Source of the DNA: Aquabacter sp965279295 | GTDB lineage: Bacteria; Pseudomonadota; Alphaproteobacteria; Rhizobiales; Xanthobacteraceae | Assembly: GCA_965279295.1 (NCBI GenBank) | Contig: CBDIHQ010000016.1 | Reading direction: 5' to 3' (one strand) | Length of the DNA: 64,000 nucleotides | Shown: positions 35,046-43,175 of the stretch, one piece after another | Layout of the letters: every line of letters begins with the position of its first letter | Position numbering within the stretch: the first letter of the stretch is position 1 | Notes under the pieces: model-generated | Databases searched by the model: none | Seen by the model: the letters and a program-made list of their open reading frames with translations, nothing else | Told to the model about the DNA's origin: nothing | Translations under genes and position numbers: made by a program

Positions 35046-35549
35046 TTAAGCCGCCGTGCCGCGCGCGGCGCCGCTCACGTCGGCAAAGGCGCCCGCCACC
35101 AGTTCCGCCACCAGCAGGCGCGCCGGGTCCACCGGGCCGGGCAGGGTGACGCGGCCATGGGGCACCGGCTTGAAGCCGAAGCGCCGGTAATAGGGTTCGT
35201 CCCCCACCAGCAGCACCAGCTTGTGCCCGGCCGCCTTGGCGGCCTGCATGGAGACCTCCATCAGCCGCGCGCCGATGCCCACCGAGCGGAACGGCGGCTC
35301 GACGGTCAGCGGGCCGAGCAGCACGGCGGGCTTGGTGCCGATGAGGATCGGCGTGAGCCGCACCGAACCGACCATCATGGTGCCGATATGGGCGGTGAAG
35401 GAGAGCGCCAGATCGTGCGTCGCCTGTTCGCGCAGGCGGAACGCGGTGCGCGAGAACCGCCCCGGCCCGAACGTGCGGCGGTGGAGTTTTTCGATCGGGT
35501 CGGCGTCGGCGGGTTTTTCGGTCGCGATGGCGATGGGCAATTCGGTCAT
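35046..35549 (-). CDS. GNAT family N-acetyltransferase (YhbS-like)
   Basis: The 167-residue acetyl-CoA-dependent transferase has 'HIGTMMVGSVRLTPILIGTKPAVLLGPLTVEPPFRSVGIGARLMEVSM', where the R/Q-x-x-G-x-G/A pyrophosphate loop is 'RSVGIGA', and 'LVLLVGDEPYYRRFGFKPV' near the C-terminus. The substrate is unknown. It is convergent with ilvE. Confidence 0.88.
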   Translation of the reverse strand: MTELPIAIATEKPADADPIEKLHRRTFGPGRFSRTAFRLREQATHDLALSFTAHIGTMMVGSVRLTPILIGTKPAVLLGPLTVEPPFRSVGIGARLMEVSMQAAKAAGHKLVLLVGDEPYYRRFGFKPVPHGRVTLPGPVDPARLLVAELVAGAFADVSGAARGTAA

Positions 35550-36178
35550 GTCGGGGAACCGGGCAGGGACAAACGACCCGCTCCGGTGCGATGACCGGTC
35601 AGGCGGGCAGGCGAAGAGAGACGCACGCCGGAAGGCGTTCGCTGCTCGCTCGTCGTCGCTGCATCCTCAAAACCATGAAACCCTCGCAAAGGCGCTGCGG
35701 CCGATACCATGGCGGCAACGTAGGGTCCAGTGTTTGGCTTGGGTGTTGGCTGGTGTGGTGAGGGGTCGTCGGGTTTCCCCGCACCATTTCCCCCTCCCAA
35801 CCCTCCCCCGCTTGCGGGACCTCTGCGAAAGGAGCCGGCACGGAGTCGGTGGTATCTCTTGAGTGACCGCGTTATGCCCCCTCTCCCCGACGGGGAGAGG
35901 GTTGGGGTGAGGGGGCAACCCTCTCCAGTTTTGAAATGTCGGAGCCCCCTCACCCGGCTGCTTCGCAGCCGACCTCTCCCCCTCGGGGCGAGGTAAAAAC
36001 AGCCCGGCCTCTGCATCTAACGAACCGCGGAAGTTTGTGAGATCTCTTTCGCAGAACTCTCGCAAGCGGGAGAGGGCTTTGTTAGGCGCGATCGCTCCCT
36101 CTCCCGCTTGCGGGGGAGGGCTGGGGAGGGGGCAGGGGTCTTAGGAAAAGCTCCGTCCTTACTGCCCGCGCCCCGCAG
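35550..36178. repeat. Intergenic region with dispersed repeat, copy B
   Basis: No gene is supported in these 630 bases. From about 35790 to 36030 the minus strand matches copy A at about 345-605, with the closest block at 35876-36028 versus 378-533. Around 36030-36130 there are further GC-rich palindromic pieces (ctctcccgcttgcgggggagg) like those at 63360-63500. The region separates the GNAT gene from the DsbA-like gene. Confidence 0.75.
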
Positions 36179-37000
36179 CTACTGCCCGCGCGCCGCGGCG
36201 ATCCGGGTCTTGAGCGCGGCGGTGCCGACGGCGCCGGGGATGATGCCATTCACCAGAGCGTAGCCCGGTGTGCCGTTGATGCCGAGGGCGCGGGCAAGAT
36301 CCCGGGTTTCCGCAAGCGTCTTGTCCACCTCGGGGCTCGACACGTCCTTGTCGAGGCGCGTCATGTCGGCCCCCGCCGCCTTTGCCGCCGCCAGTGCCGT
36401 CTCGCGGTTTGCCTGTCCGCGCCCGCCCAGCAGCTTCTCGTGGAAGGCGAGATACTTTTGCCCCGTGGGGTCCTGCATGCTCAGCGCGATGCCGATGCGT
36501 GCCGCCTCGGCCGAGCCGGGGCCGAGGATCGGCAGTTCCTTCAGCACGATCTTGAGTTTGGGGTCGTCCTTCAGCAGCGCCTGCGTGTCGCCGAGGGCGC
36601 GTTTGCAGTAGCCGCAATTGTAATCGAAGAACTCCACCAGCGTGACGTCGCCCTTGGGGTTGCCGAGCGTCACCTGCCGGGGGGAATTGAACAGCAGGTC
36701 CGCATTCTGCTTCAACGCTGCGGACTTGTCGGCGGGCGGCGCGGGAGCGGCGGCCTGGGCTGGGGCACCTGGGGCACCTGTGGCGCCCCGCTTGCGCATC
36801 ATTTCGATGATCGCCTGCTGGAGCACTTCCGGGTGGTCGGCCAGATAGGTCTTCACGGCCTCGCCCACCTCGTCCGGATGGGTCGCCAGATACTCCTTGA
36901 TGATGCCCTCGATCTCGCCGCGCAGGGTCTGCGACGATGCCGGCGCAGCCCAGGCAAGGCCAAGAGCCAGCGCCAGAGCAGTGCAGGTTTTCCTCATCAT
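36179..37000 (-). CDS. DsbA/ScsC-like periplasmic thiol oxidoreductase
   Basis: The 273-residue protein has a signal peptide ending 'ASSQ'. An N-terminal helical segment (27-70) holds two similar copies of 'YLATHPDEV'/'YLADHPEVL', as in ScsC-like trimerisation domains. An Ala/Pro linker precedes a thioredoxin/DsbA domain with active site Cys129-Gly-Tyr-Cys132 ('FFDYNCGYCKRAL') and a cis-Pro loop 'NGTPGYALVNG'. It should form or isomerise disulfides. It lies 54 bases downstream of the 1275-residue protein with about 70 cysteines, in the same direction, so that protein and its 437-residue neighbour are the obvious clients (inference). Confidence 0.88.
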   Translation of the reverse strand: MMRKTCTALALALGLAWAAPASSQTLRGEIEGIIKEYLATHPDEVGEAVKTYLADHPEVLQQAIIEMMRKRGATGAPGAPAQAAAPAPPADKSAALKQNADLLFNSPRQVTLGNPKGDVTLVEFFDYNCGYCKRALGDTQALLKDDPKLKIVLKELPILGPGSAEAARIGIALSMQDPTGQKYLAFHEKLLGGRGQANRETALAAAKAAGADMTRLDKDVSSPEVDKTLAETRDLARALGINGTPGYALVNGIIPGAVGTAALKTRIAAARGQ

Positions 37001-37028
37001 GCTTCAGCGTCCTTATCGGTCTTGATGA

Positions 37029-37052
37029 GGCGGGGGCGCGGGAGCCCCCGCC
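37029..37052 (-). other. GC-rich hairpin between the cysteine-rich gene and the DsbA-like gene
   Basis: Perfect nine-base stem ggcgggggc / gcccccgcc with a six-base loop directly after the stop at 37055 on the minus strand. It lacks a T-run, so it probably tunes rather than ends transcription into the DsbA-like gene. Confidence 0.5.
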
Positions 37053-37054
37053 GG

Positions 37055-40000
37055 TCAGCGGATATCCGGCAGCGCATTCGGGTCCCGCGACGGCGGCTTG
37101 CGGGCCGGCGGCGGCGCCTGGGTCTGCGGTGCCGCGCGGCCGGGCTGGGTCTGCTGCGGAGCGGAACGGCCGGAGGGGATGCCGCCGCCGCCCGATGCGC
37201 CGGGGATGGCGCGGATGATGGTGTTGATCGCCCCTGGCAGGATGGGCGCGATGACGTTGGGCTGGGCGGCGGGCGCGCGTTCCGCCGGCCGCTGCTGCTG
37301 CGGGCGCGTTTGCTTCGGCCGGTCGGGCTGGGGCCGTGCCGGCTCGCTCTGTTGCGGCCGGGTTTGCTGCGGGCGGGTCTGTTGGGGCCGCGTCTGCCTG
37401 GGTGGCGTCTGCTTGGGCGGCGTTTGGCTGGGCGGCGGCCGGGTGTTCGCCGGTGGTGGGGGCGGGGGCACCCGCAGCGGCGGCTGCATCAGCCCCGGCA
37501 CCGGAATGATGATGCCGGTCGGACCCTGAATCGGGCCACCCTGCGCGAGGCAACGGCCATCCTTCACGAAGGCATTGGCGCAGCAAGAGCCGTCGGCCGT
37601 CTTGGTGTAGCCGGGCGCGCACGCCGAGGGCACCATGGTGTTGTTGCCGCCCTGGATGTTGCCGCCGCCTTGTGGGCCGCAGGTGCCGTTGGCGTTGAGG
37701 CCGGCGGCGCAGCATTGCTGAGCGCCGGCCGCGTCGCTGTAGATCTTGTCGCGCCGGCAGCAGGCGCCGTTCAGCAGCGTATCGCGCGGGCCGCATGTCG
37801 GGACGGTGATGCAGACGCGGCGGTTCCTGGGGTCCGGCGTCTGGCCGGCGGGGCAGCACATGCCACCCGATGTGAGCTGGCTGACGGCGCAGCACGACCC
37901 GCCCGCCAGCGGCGTGAAGCCTGCCGCGCAGCAGGAATTGGTGGTCGGAGGCGAGGGTGGCGTGTCGCCGGAGGGCGGCTTTCCGCCACCGAACGTCGGC
38001 GCGCACGCCGCCTTGTCGGTGCCGGTGGGGGATTGGCCGGCGGGGCAGCAGATGCCGGTGGAGGTCATCTGGCTGGTCAGGCAGCAGGTCTTGCCGCTGC
38101 CGGTATAGCCCGCCGGGCAACAGGCCGGATCGGTCGAGCCGGGCGCGCATTTCGAGCCCACGGTGTCGCCGGTGAGCGGGCCGTCGCCTTCGCATTTGCC
38201 GTTCGCCAGCGGTTTGGCGCAGCAGGTTTGGACACCACGGATGTTGTCGTAGACCCGATCCGAGGGGCAGCATGCGCCGGAGGCACCGGTGGGTGCGCCC
38301 GCGCCGCACAGACTGACGGCGCAGGCTCCGCCGAGCTTCAGGTCGTCCGGCGAGCAGCATTTGCCGCCGGTCAGCTTTCCGGGTGTCGGGCAGGCCGTGA
38401 AGGTGCAGGCGCCATTCGCGTTCGCAGATTGTCCAGGCGGGCAGCAGCCGCCGGTCACTGTGTTCTGATTCCAGCTGGCGGGGCAGCCCTGCGGCGGGGG
38501 CGGGCAGTTCGGCCCCGAGCACCCGGTCTGCGTGGTGCATCCCGGCGATCCCGGCACGCAATTGGGCGGCGGCGGGGGCAGGCACTCGCCATTGGTGCCT
38601 GAGGGGTAGAGGCCCGGCAGGCAGTCATACTGGATCTTCTGGCACTGGCCGGATTTCGCGTCCGCCGTGAAGCCGGGCGGGCAATCGGTGGTGGGCGGGG
38701 TGCAGCCCTTCACCGGATCATAAAGCGAGCCCGGCGCGCAGCCGATGATGATGCGGCTGCAGGCGCCGGTCTTCGGGTCCACTGTCGAGCCGAAGGGGCA
38801 GCATTGCCCGGTGGGCGTGACGGCGGAGCCCGCGGCGCAGCACTGGGTGGTGGGCCATGCCGTGCCGCCGAGGCACAGCGCGCGGCAGTGTCCGTCCAGA
38901 CCCACCTGCTTGCCGGGCGGGCAGAACAATTGCGATTTGCTCGGCGCGCACACCGTGCCGATGCCGGGGATGGCCTGCTTGGTCCAGCCTGCCTGGCAGA
39001 CGCTCGCGCTCAGCACCGGGGAGGCGCCGACGCAGCTCAGGGCGCCGTTGTTGGCCACCGGCATGCCCCCGCCGATGCAGCGAAGCTGGCCGGGCGCTGC
39101 CGGCTTGTAGGTGGCGGCGTCGAAGCCGAGCGCGCACAGCTTGAGGCTTTGCGGGTCGTTGGCGCCATTGGGGCAGAGCGGGCGGCACTGGCCGCCCGGA
39201 CCCGGCGTCGTGCCATTCGGGCAGCATTGGAAGCCGGGTTTCTGAAGATCCACCGGGCAGGTGAGCCGGGGCGGCGGCAGGCGGCCGCCCCATTCGGCGG
39301 TCCACCACCAGCCGATCCAGCCGGGCAGCATCCAGCCGCCGCGCAGCGTCGGCCCGCAGGCCCGCCAGATCTCCATGTCGCCCATATGGCCGCGCGCGGT
39401 CGGGTCTTGGAAGCGGCTGTCGGCGTCCAGGAAATAAGAGCGCAGCGGCGGCGCATTCATCGGCCGCACGGTCCAGATCGGGTTGCCCTGAAGGCCCTGA
39501 ACATTGGGCGGGCCGGAGCGCGTGAGCTGTTCCGCGAGCTTCGGGTCGGCGGCGTGGCGCAGATCCTCGCCTGTCATCCAGAGGAAGCCGCCGCAGGAGC
39601 CGCGCGATATCTTGCCGTCGCGCTCGTAATCATAGCCCAGCGCGAGGCCGCCGTTGGAATTGCGCAGCTCGCCGGGAAAGCCGACGGCATATTCGTCCGG
39701 CACCGGCTGCCAGGTGCGGGCGAGGCCGGGTTGGGGCTCGATCAGCTGATAGCGCAGCACCCGGCCGATGCCGGGCAGCGCCAGCGCCTGGAAATCGAAC
39801 GCGCCGGTGGGGTCGGGGCGTTCGGCCAGCAGCATGCGGCCTTGGTCGTCGAAGGTGATCTTGGAGATTTCCACCGGCCCCGCGCCCGGCGGCACGCTCA
39901 ATTCCCAGGTGGGATCGCCGAACGCCGGGGGCGCGCCCGGCTGGGTGAAGGCCACCGACCAGACCTGCTCGCTCTCCGCCACCCCATAGAACAGCCGCCC

Positions 40001-40882
40001 GCCGCGCACCGCGAGGCCGTAGACCCGGCGTTCGGGCGCCGCATAGTTCCAGGTGGCCGGCTGGTCCGGGGCGAAGGCGGGCTTGGTGATGTCGAGGCGG
40101 ACAGCGGGATCGAACGCCACCGGCGGCAGGCCCGCCGCCGTGCGCGCTTGCGTGCCATGATCGTAGCGCGCGATTTCCGCGCCGCTCATGTCGAGGCGGT
40201 GGATCAGCCCGGTCTCGCGGTCGGACACAAACAGCGTGTTGCTCTCGCCGTCGAAGGCCAGATTGCCGAGAGCGGCGCCGGAATTGGCCCGCCCTTCCGG
40301 CGCGACGGAGGAGAACAGGGTAACGGCGCCGGTGATGCCGTCCACCTTCCAGATCGAGCCCGCCCCGCCATTGGGGTCGGCCCCGCCCCACAGGCCGGGC
40401 ATGAAGGCGGCGCTGGGCGCAGCGGCATTCACATGGGTCCAGGTGCCGTCCGGCTGCGGCGCGACGATCGGCAGGCCGTAGGCCGAGGTGGCGGAGACGT
40501 AGATGTTGGGCGGCACCTGGTTGTCGAGCGTGACGCCGAACACCTGACCGATCAGGCTCGCGGGGAAGGCGAAGGGCGCGCGGGTCGGCACCAGTTGCGC
40601 GTCCGCCGGCCCCTGCATGTCCTGGAGGTCGATGACCCGCAGCGATGCGCCGTTCGGATCGATGAAGGTATAGGCGTTGGGGTCGATGCCCGGCGGGATC
40701 TGGATCGGCGGCAGGGCGCCGGAAAATCCCGTGACCGCCGCGTCCCCGGGCGCCAGCAGCCCACGCGGCGCCGGCTGCGCCTGGGCGCTGCATAAAGCGG
40801 AAAACGCGACTGCGGCGATGCCCAGGGCAAGCCACCCGCGGGCGGCGGGGCTGTGTGCGCGCATCACGGCACCCTTTGTCAT
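37055..40882 (-). CDS. Giant secreted cysteine-rich repeat protein
   Basis: The 1275-residue protein is not recognised as a named family. A signal peptide ends 'SAQAQ' (residue about 35). Residues about 40-530 look like a beta-propeller: recurring 'IWKVDGITG', 'LAFDGESNTLFVSDRETG', 'RVYGLAVRGGRLFYGVAESEQVW' and 'ITFDDQGRMLLAERP'. Residues about 540-1112 hold nearly all of roughly 70 cysteines (my count) in repeated modules of the form C(C)P-x-G-...-G-x-CC, e.g. 'CCPAGQSPTG', 'CCPAGQTPD', 'CCPPGQSANANGAC'. Residues 1113-1275 are Pro/Gln/Arg-rich with 'TRPQQ' repeats. The start at 40882 overlaps the upstream stop (TGATG); 40864 is an alternative. It is probably surface-exposed or extracellular. 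Confidence 0.85.
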   Translation of the reverse strand: MTKGAVMRAHSPAARGWLALGIAAVAFSALCSAQAQPAPRGLLAPGDAAVTGFSGALPPIQIPPGIDPNAYTFIDPNGASLRVIDLQDMQGPADAQLVPTRAPFAFPASLIGQVFGVTLDNQVPPNIYVSATSAYGLPIVAPQPDGTWTHVNAAAPSAAFMPGLWGGADPNGGAGSIWKVDGITGAVTLFSSVAPEGRANSGAALGNLAFDGESNTLFVSDRETGLIHRLDMSGAEIARYDHGTQARTAAGLPPVAFDPAVRLDITKPAFAPDQPATWNYAAPERRVYGLAVRGGRLFYGVAESEQVWSVAFTQPGAPPAFGDPTWELSVPPGAGPVEISKITFDDQGRMLLAERPDPTGAFDFQALALPGIGRVLRYQLIEPQPGLARTWQPVPDEYAVGFPGELRNSNGGLALGYDYERDGKISRGSCGGFLWMTGEDLRHAADPKLAEQLTRSGPPNVQGLQGNPIWTVRPMNAPPLRSYFLDADSRFQDPTARGHMGDMEIWRACGPTLRGGWMLPGWIGWWWTAEWGGRLPPPRLTCPVDLQKPGFQCCPNGTTPGPGGQCRPLCPNGANDPQSLKLCALGFDAATYKPAAPGQLRCIGGGMPVANNGALSCVGASPVLSASVCQAGWTKQAIPGIGTVCAPSKSQLFCPPGKQVGLDGHCRALCLGGTAWPTTQCCAAGSAVTPTGQCCPFGSTVDPKTGACSRIIIGCAPGSLYDPVKGCTPPTTDCPPGFTADAKSGQCQKIQYDCLPGLYPSGTNGECLPPPPPNCVPGSPGCTTQTGCSGPNCPPPPQGCPASWNQNTVTGGCCPPGQSANANGACTFTACPTPGKLTGGKCCSPDDLKLGGACAVSLCGAGAPTGASGACCPSDRVYDNIRGVQTCCAKPLANGKCEGDGPLTGDTVGSKCAPGSTDPACCPAGYTGSGKTCCLTSQMTSTGICCPAGQSPTGTDKAACAPTFGGGKPPSGDTPPSPPTTNSCCAAGFTPLAGGSCCAVSQLTSGGMCCPAGQTPDPRNRRVCITVPTCGPRDTLLNGACCRRDKIYSDAAGAQQCCAAGLNANGTCGPQGGGNIQGGNNTMVPSACAPGYTKTADGSCCANAFVKDGRCLAQGGPIQGPTGIIIPVPGLMQPPLRVPPPPPPANTRPPPSQTPPKQTPPRQTRPQQTRPQQTRPQQSEPARPQPDRPKQTRPQQQRPAERAPAAQPNVIAPILPGAINTIIRAIPGASGGGGIPSGRSAPQQTQPGRAAPQTQAPPPARKPPSRDPNALPDIR

Positions 40883-42195
40883 CACGGCACCCTCTTGGGA
40901 GTGATCTTTCCAGGGATGATCTTTTGCGGCCTGACAGGGTCTCTGGACGGCGCCGGCTTGGGTGGCGGGGCGACGCAGTTTCCGCTCGTCGCATCGGGCA
41001 CCATGCCGGACGGGCAGCATTCCCCGCATGCGGCGGCCTGAGCGGGATTGCAGCACTGGCCGTTGCCCAGCATCACCTGGGTGGGATCGGCACAGGGCGC
41101 GAGACATTTGTCGCCGATGAGATTTTCACCTTCCGGACAGCCGCAGGTGAAAGCGCAGGTCTGTGGGTCCTTATCGTGGACCACTTGGCCGGCGGGGCAG
41201 GTGAAGTCGCAGACCGGCGGTGGCTTCATACAGACGCCGTCCGGGCCCAGCGGCATGCCGTCCGGGCACATGCAGACATAGGCGCCGGCGCCCTGGTCGC
41301 TCAGAGGCTCGGTGCCCGAGGGACAGCCGCAGGTGAGATACTGATAACAGGAGCCGACGTCCTGCATGAAGTAATTGGCGTGCTGCATGCCGGGCGGGCA
41401 GTAGCAGTAATTGCCGGTGCCTTTGGAGGCGATGCTGTTGGCGAAGCAGAAGCTGCCCTCGCAATGATATCCCGTGACATAGGAGCCATTGGAATATTTG
41501 TCGAAACACTGCCCTTCCTCGCCCACCACGGGAATGGAGTAGTTGAAGCTCCAGTAGGCGTCATTGGTGTTTTTCGTCGTCGGGTCCGGACGGCAGTCGA
41601 TCAACTGGGGCGGCGGCGGCGGCTCGCCGTCCTCGCAGGAGGCGAAGGCGCTGGAGACATTGTCGTGGAACCAGTCCTGCGCCTCGCACAGCGCCGAGGC
41701 GACGCAGTTGCTCAGTGCGCCATAAAGCGCAGCCGGACCTTTCCACTGCGCCACCTGGCAGGCGCAGGAAACAAGATCGAGGCCGTCGGTCAGTTCAGCC
41801 GCGCCGGAACTGGCAGAGGCGATGGCCGGGACGTATTGCTCGAGCTTCGCCTGCTGGTCGGCGGAGAGCTTGTCCCAATAGCCCGCGACCTTCTTTTGTG
41901 TGTCGGAGGCGGAATCCTTGGCGTCTTCGACCGCCGCACAGAACTGCTTGCCTTCTGGGGCCTGTGTCGCGGCAATCAGATAGGCCGTGAGGGCATAAAA
42001 GACCGGGTTCGCGGTCTGGGACGCGCAGGAGGCTGGGGCCGAGTTGAATGTGTCTTTTCCAGCCTGTGCGATATCGGCAATGCTGCAGCTATAGGCGTGT
42101 GCGCTGGCAGCGTAGCTGCACATCAGCATCGCCAGGGCGATGCGCCAGAGACTGCGTTTGAACGCTTGCCCGGAACGCTCGGCCACGTTTGCCAT
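40882..42195 (-). CDS. Secreted cysteine-rich protein, 437 residues
   Basis: The function is unknown. A signal peptide ends 'SAHAYS'. Residues 35-190 are mostly helical with scattered Cys. After a Pro-rich hinge ('EPPPPP'), residues 195-410 form EGF-like or TIL-like cysteine repeats ('YCYCPPGMQ', 'CGCPSGTEPL', 'CMCPDGMPLGPDGVC', 'CGCPEGENLIGDKC', 'CGECCPSGMVPD'). I count 34 Cys, 33 after signal cleavage. The C-terminus is Pro/Lys-rich. It is translationally coupled to the 1275-residue protein (TGATG at 40882) and shares the C-P-x-G-...-G-x-C module with it, so they probably work together. Confidence 0.82.
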   Translation of the reverse strand: MANVAERSGQAFKRSLWRIALAMLMCSYAASAHAYSCSIADIAQAGKDTFNSAPASCASQTANPVFYALTAYLIAATQAPEGKQFCAAVEDAKDSASDTQKKVAGYWDKLSADQQAKLEQYVPAIASASSGAAELTDGLDLVSCACQVAQWKGPAALYGALSNCVASALCEAQDWFHDNVSSAFASCEDGEPPPPPQLIDCRPDPTTKNTNDAYWSFNYSIPVVGEEGQCFDKYSNGSYVTGYHCEGSFCFANSIASKGTGNYCYCPPGMQHANYFMQDVGSCYQYLTCGCPSGTEPLSDQGAGAYVCMCPDGMPLGPDGVCMKPPPVCDFTCPAGQVVHDKDPQTCAFTCGCPEGENLIGDKCLAPCADPTQVMLGNGQCCNPAQAAACGECCPSGMVPDATSGNCVAPPPKPAPSRDPVRPQKIIPGKITPKRVP

Positions 42196-42363
42196 CCCAG
42201 CGCAAGCGGGGCGATTGGTTCGCCGCGTCGCCCCCGACGCTGCGTCAGTATTGCGCAGTTCTCAAAAGCTGTCTCGGGGACGAGACGAATTTTTTGCCTT
42301 ATTTTTCAACCGGAAGCTTCGCCTTAACCTTGCGATGCTTCCGCACCGATGCTCCCCCGGCGA

Positions 42364-42726
42364 TCAGGTCTTGGTGCCGTCGTTGCCCTTATCCACGGGT
42401 GCTGAAGCGGGCGGGGGCACCGGGGTCGCGGGCGCCGTGTTTGCGGTCCCGGTCTTGGGAGCTTCGGGCGCGCGGCGGATGAGGATGTCGCCGTTCGGCA
42501 GAAATTCGGGGGTCTGATAGGGCACCATGGTTTCCACCGTGGACGTCAACAGGTCCAGTCCCCGCTGGAGATAGTCCGTCAGCGTCTTCTCGATTTTCGA
42601 GACGGTGGTTTCTTGCTGGGACGAGGGGCCGGAGGGCTCGGTCGTCTGGGCCATGGCGAGAGAGGCGGGGCCGCAGAACAGGCTGCCGACAAGGCCAACG
42701 GCAATAAGATGTCGGACTGTGAACAT
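42364..42726 (-). CDS. Small secreted protein of unknown function
   Basis: 120 residues. A signal peptide (residues 1-27) ends 'SLAMAQ'; the mature part has a short helix ('SKIEKTLTDYLQRGLDLLTSTVETM'), then 'PYQTPEFLPNGDILIRRAPEAP' and an Ala/Pro-rich tail. No family is recognised. The ATG at 42726 is chosen because AAGGAG lies six bases upstream; upstream ATGs at 42732 and 42762 are too close to or before that site. It lies 168 bases upstream of, and in line with, the cysteine-rich protein genes, so it may be the first gene of that unit. Confidence 0.72.
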   Translation of the reverse strand: MFTVRHLIAVGLVGSLFCGPASLAMAQTTEPSGPSSQQETTVSKIEKTLTDYLQRGLDLLTSTVETMVPYQTPEFLPNGDILIRRAPEAPKTGTANTAPATPVPPPASAPVDKGNDGTKT

Positions 42727-42974
42727 GACCATCTCCTTCGGGGCGGCGATGGACGCCACCATGTCTCGATCTTCAATTCCAAACGCTTGAGGCGTGTGGG
42801 CGCGTTCGGACTGAATGCGTGAGAAAGAAGACCCAGGAATCAGGCTTGTTCCAGGCGAGGACGATGTAACGCGTCAGTTTGCGTGTGGCATAGGCGCGCG
42901 ATGGGACATTCGAAACGTTACGTTAGGGACCGGCGATAGCTCTCAAAGATCTGTACGCGAGGACCGCGCCAAAG

Positions 42975-43106
42975 CTATTTGGGCAGAGGTTCAGCGCTGC
43001 AGCTATGGGGCGTGGGGGAATATTTGAACCAGTCCCCGCACTTGTCGCAGGCCGATACGGACAGGCCGAGCGCGACCACCACGGTGATGCGGAAAAGACT
43101 GCGCAC
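42975..43106 (-). CDS. Tiny lipoprotein, 43 residues
   Basis: A short frame starts with GTG at 43106: 'RSLFRITVVVALGLSVSAC' is a signal sequence with a lipobox (VSA-Cys20). The mature peptide 'CDKCGDWFKYSPTPHSC' is Cys-rich and ends 'EPLPK'. A GGGAG lies seven bases upstream of the GTG. Similar tiny 'CDKCGD' lipoproteins occur in other Hyphomicrobiales to my recollection. It lies between the priA stop and the small secreted protein gene, all on the minus strand. The function is unknown. Confidence 0.7.
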   Translation of the reverse strand: MRSLFRITVVVALGLSVSACDKCGDWFKYSPTPHSCSAEPLPK

Positions 43107-43175
43107 GGAAAACTCCCACTCCGGTTCGCCCACACGATAGGCCATCGCCGCCCGTGTGTCACAGGAATGGGTGTG

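Noticed and set aside
37300..37450. Tandem short repeats resembling a CRISPR or minisatellite
   Set aside because: They are codon repeats encoding the Pro/Gln/Arg-rich tail of the cysteine-rich protein; there are no spacer-like units. No CRISPR array was seen anywhere in the window.
36159..38585. An 808-codon minus-strand frame overlapping the DsbA-like and cysteine-rich genes
   Set aside because: It is in another frame of two well-supported genes; its Arg/Pro/Ala composition is that of a shadow frame.
42815..43027. A 70-codon plus-strand frame upstream of priA
   Set aside because: It overlaps the well-supported tiny lipoprotein on the other strand and has no recognisable features.
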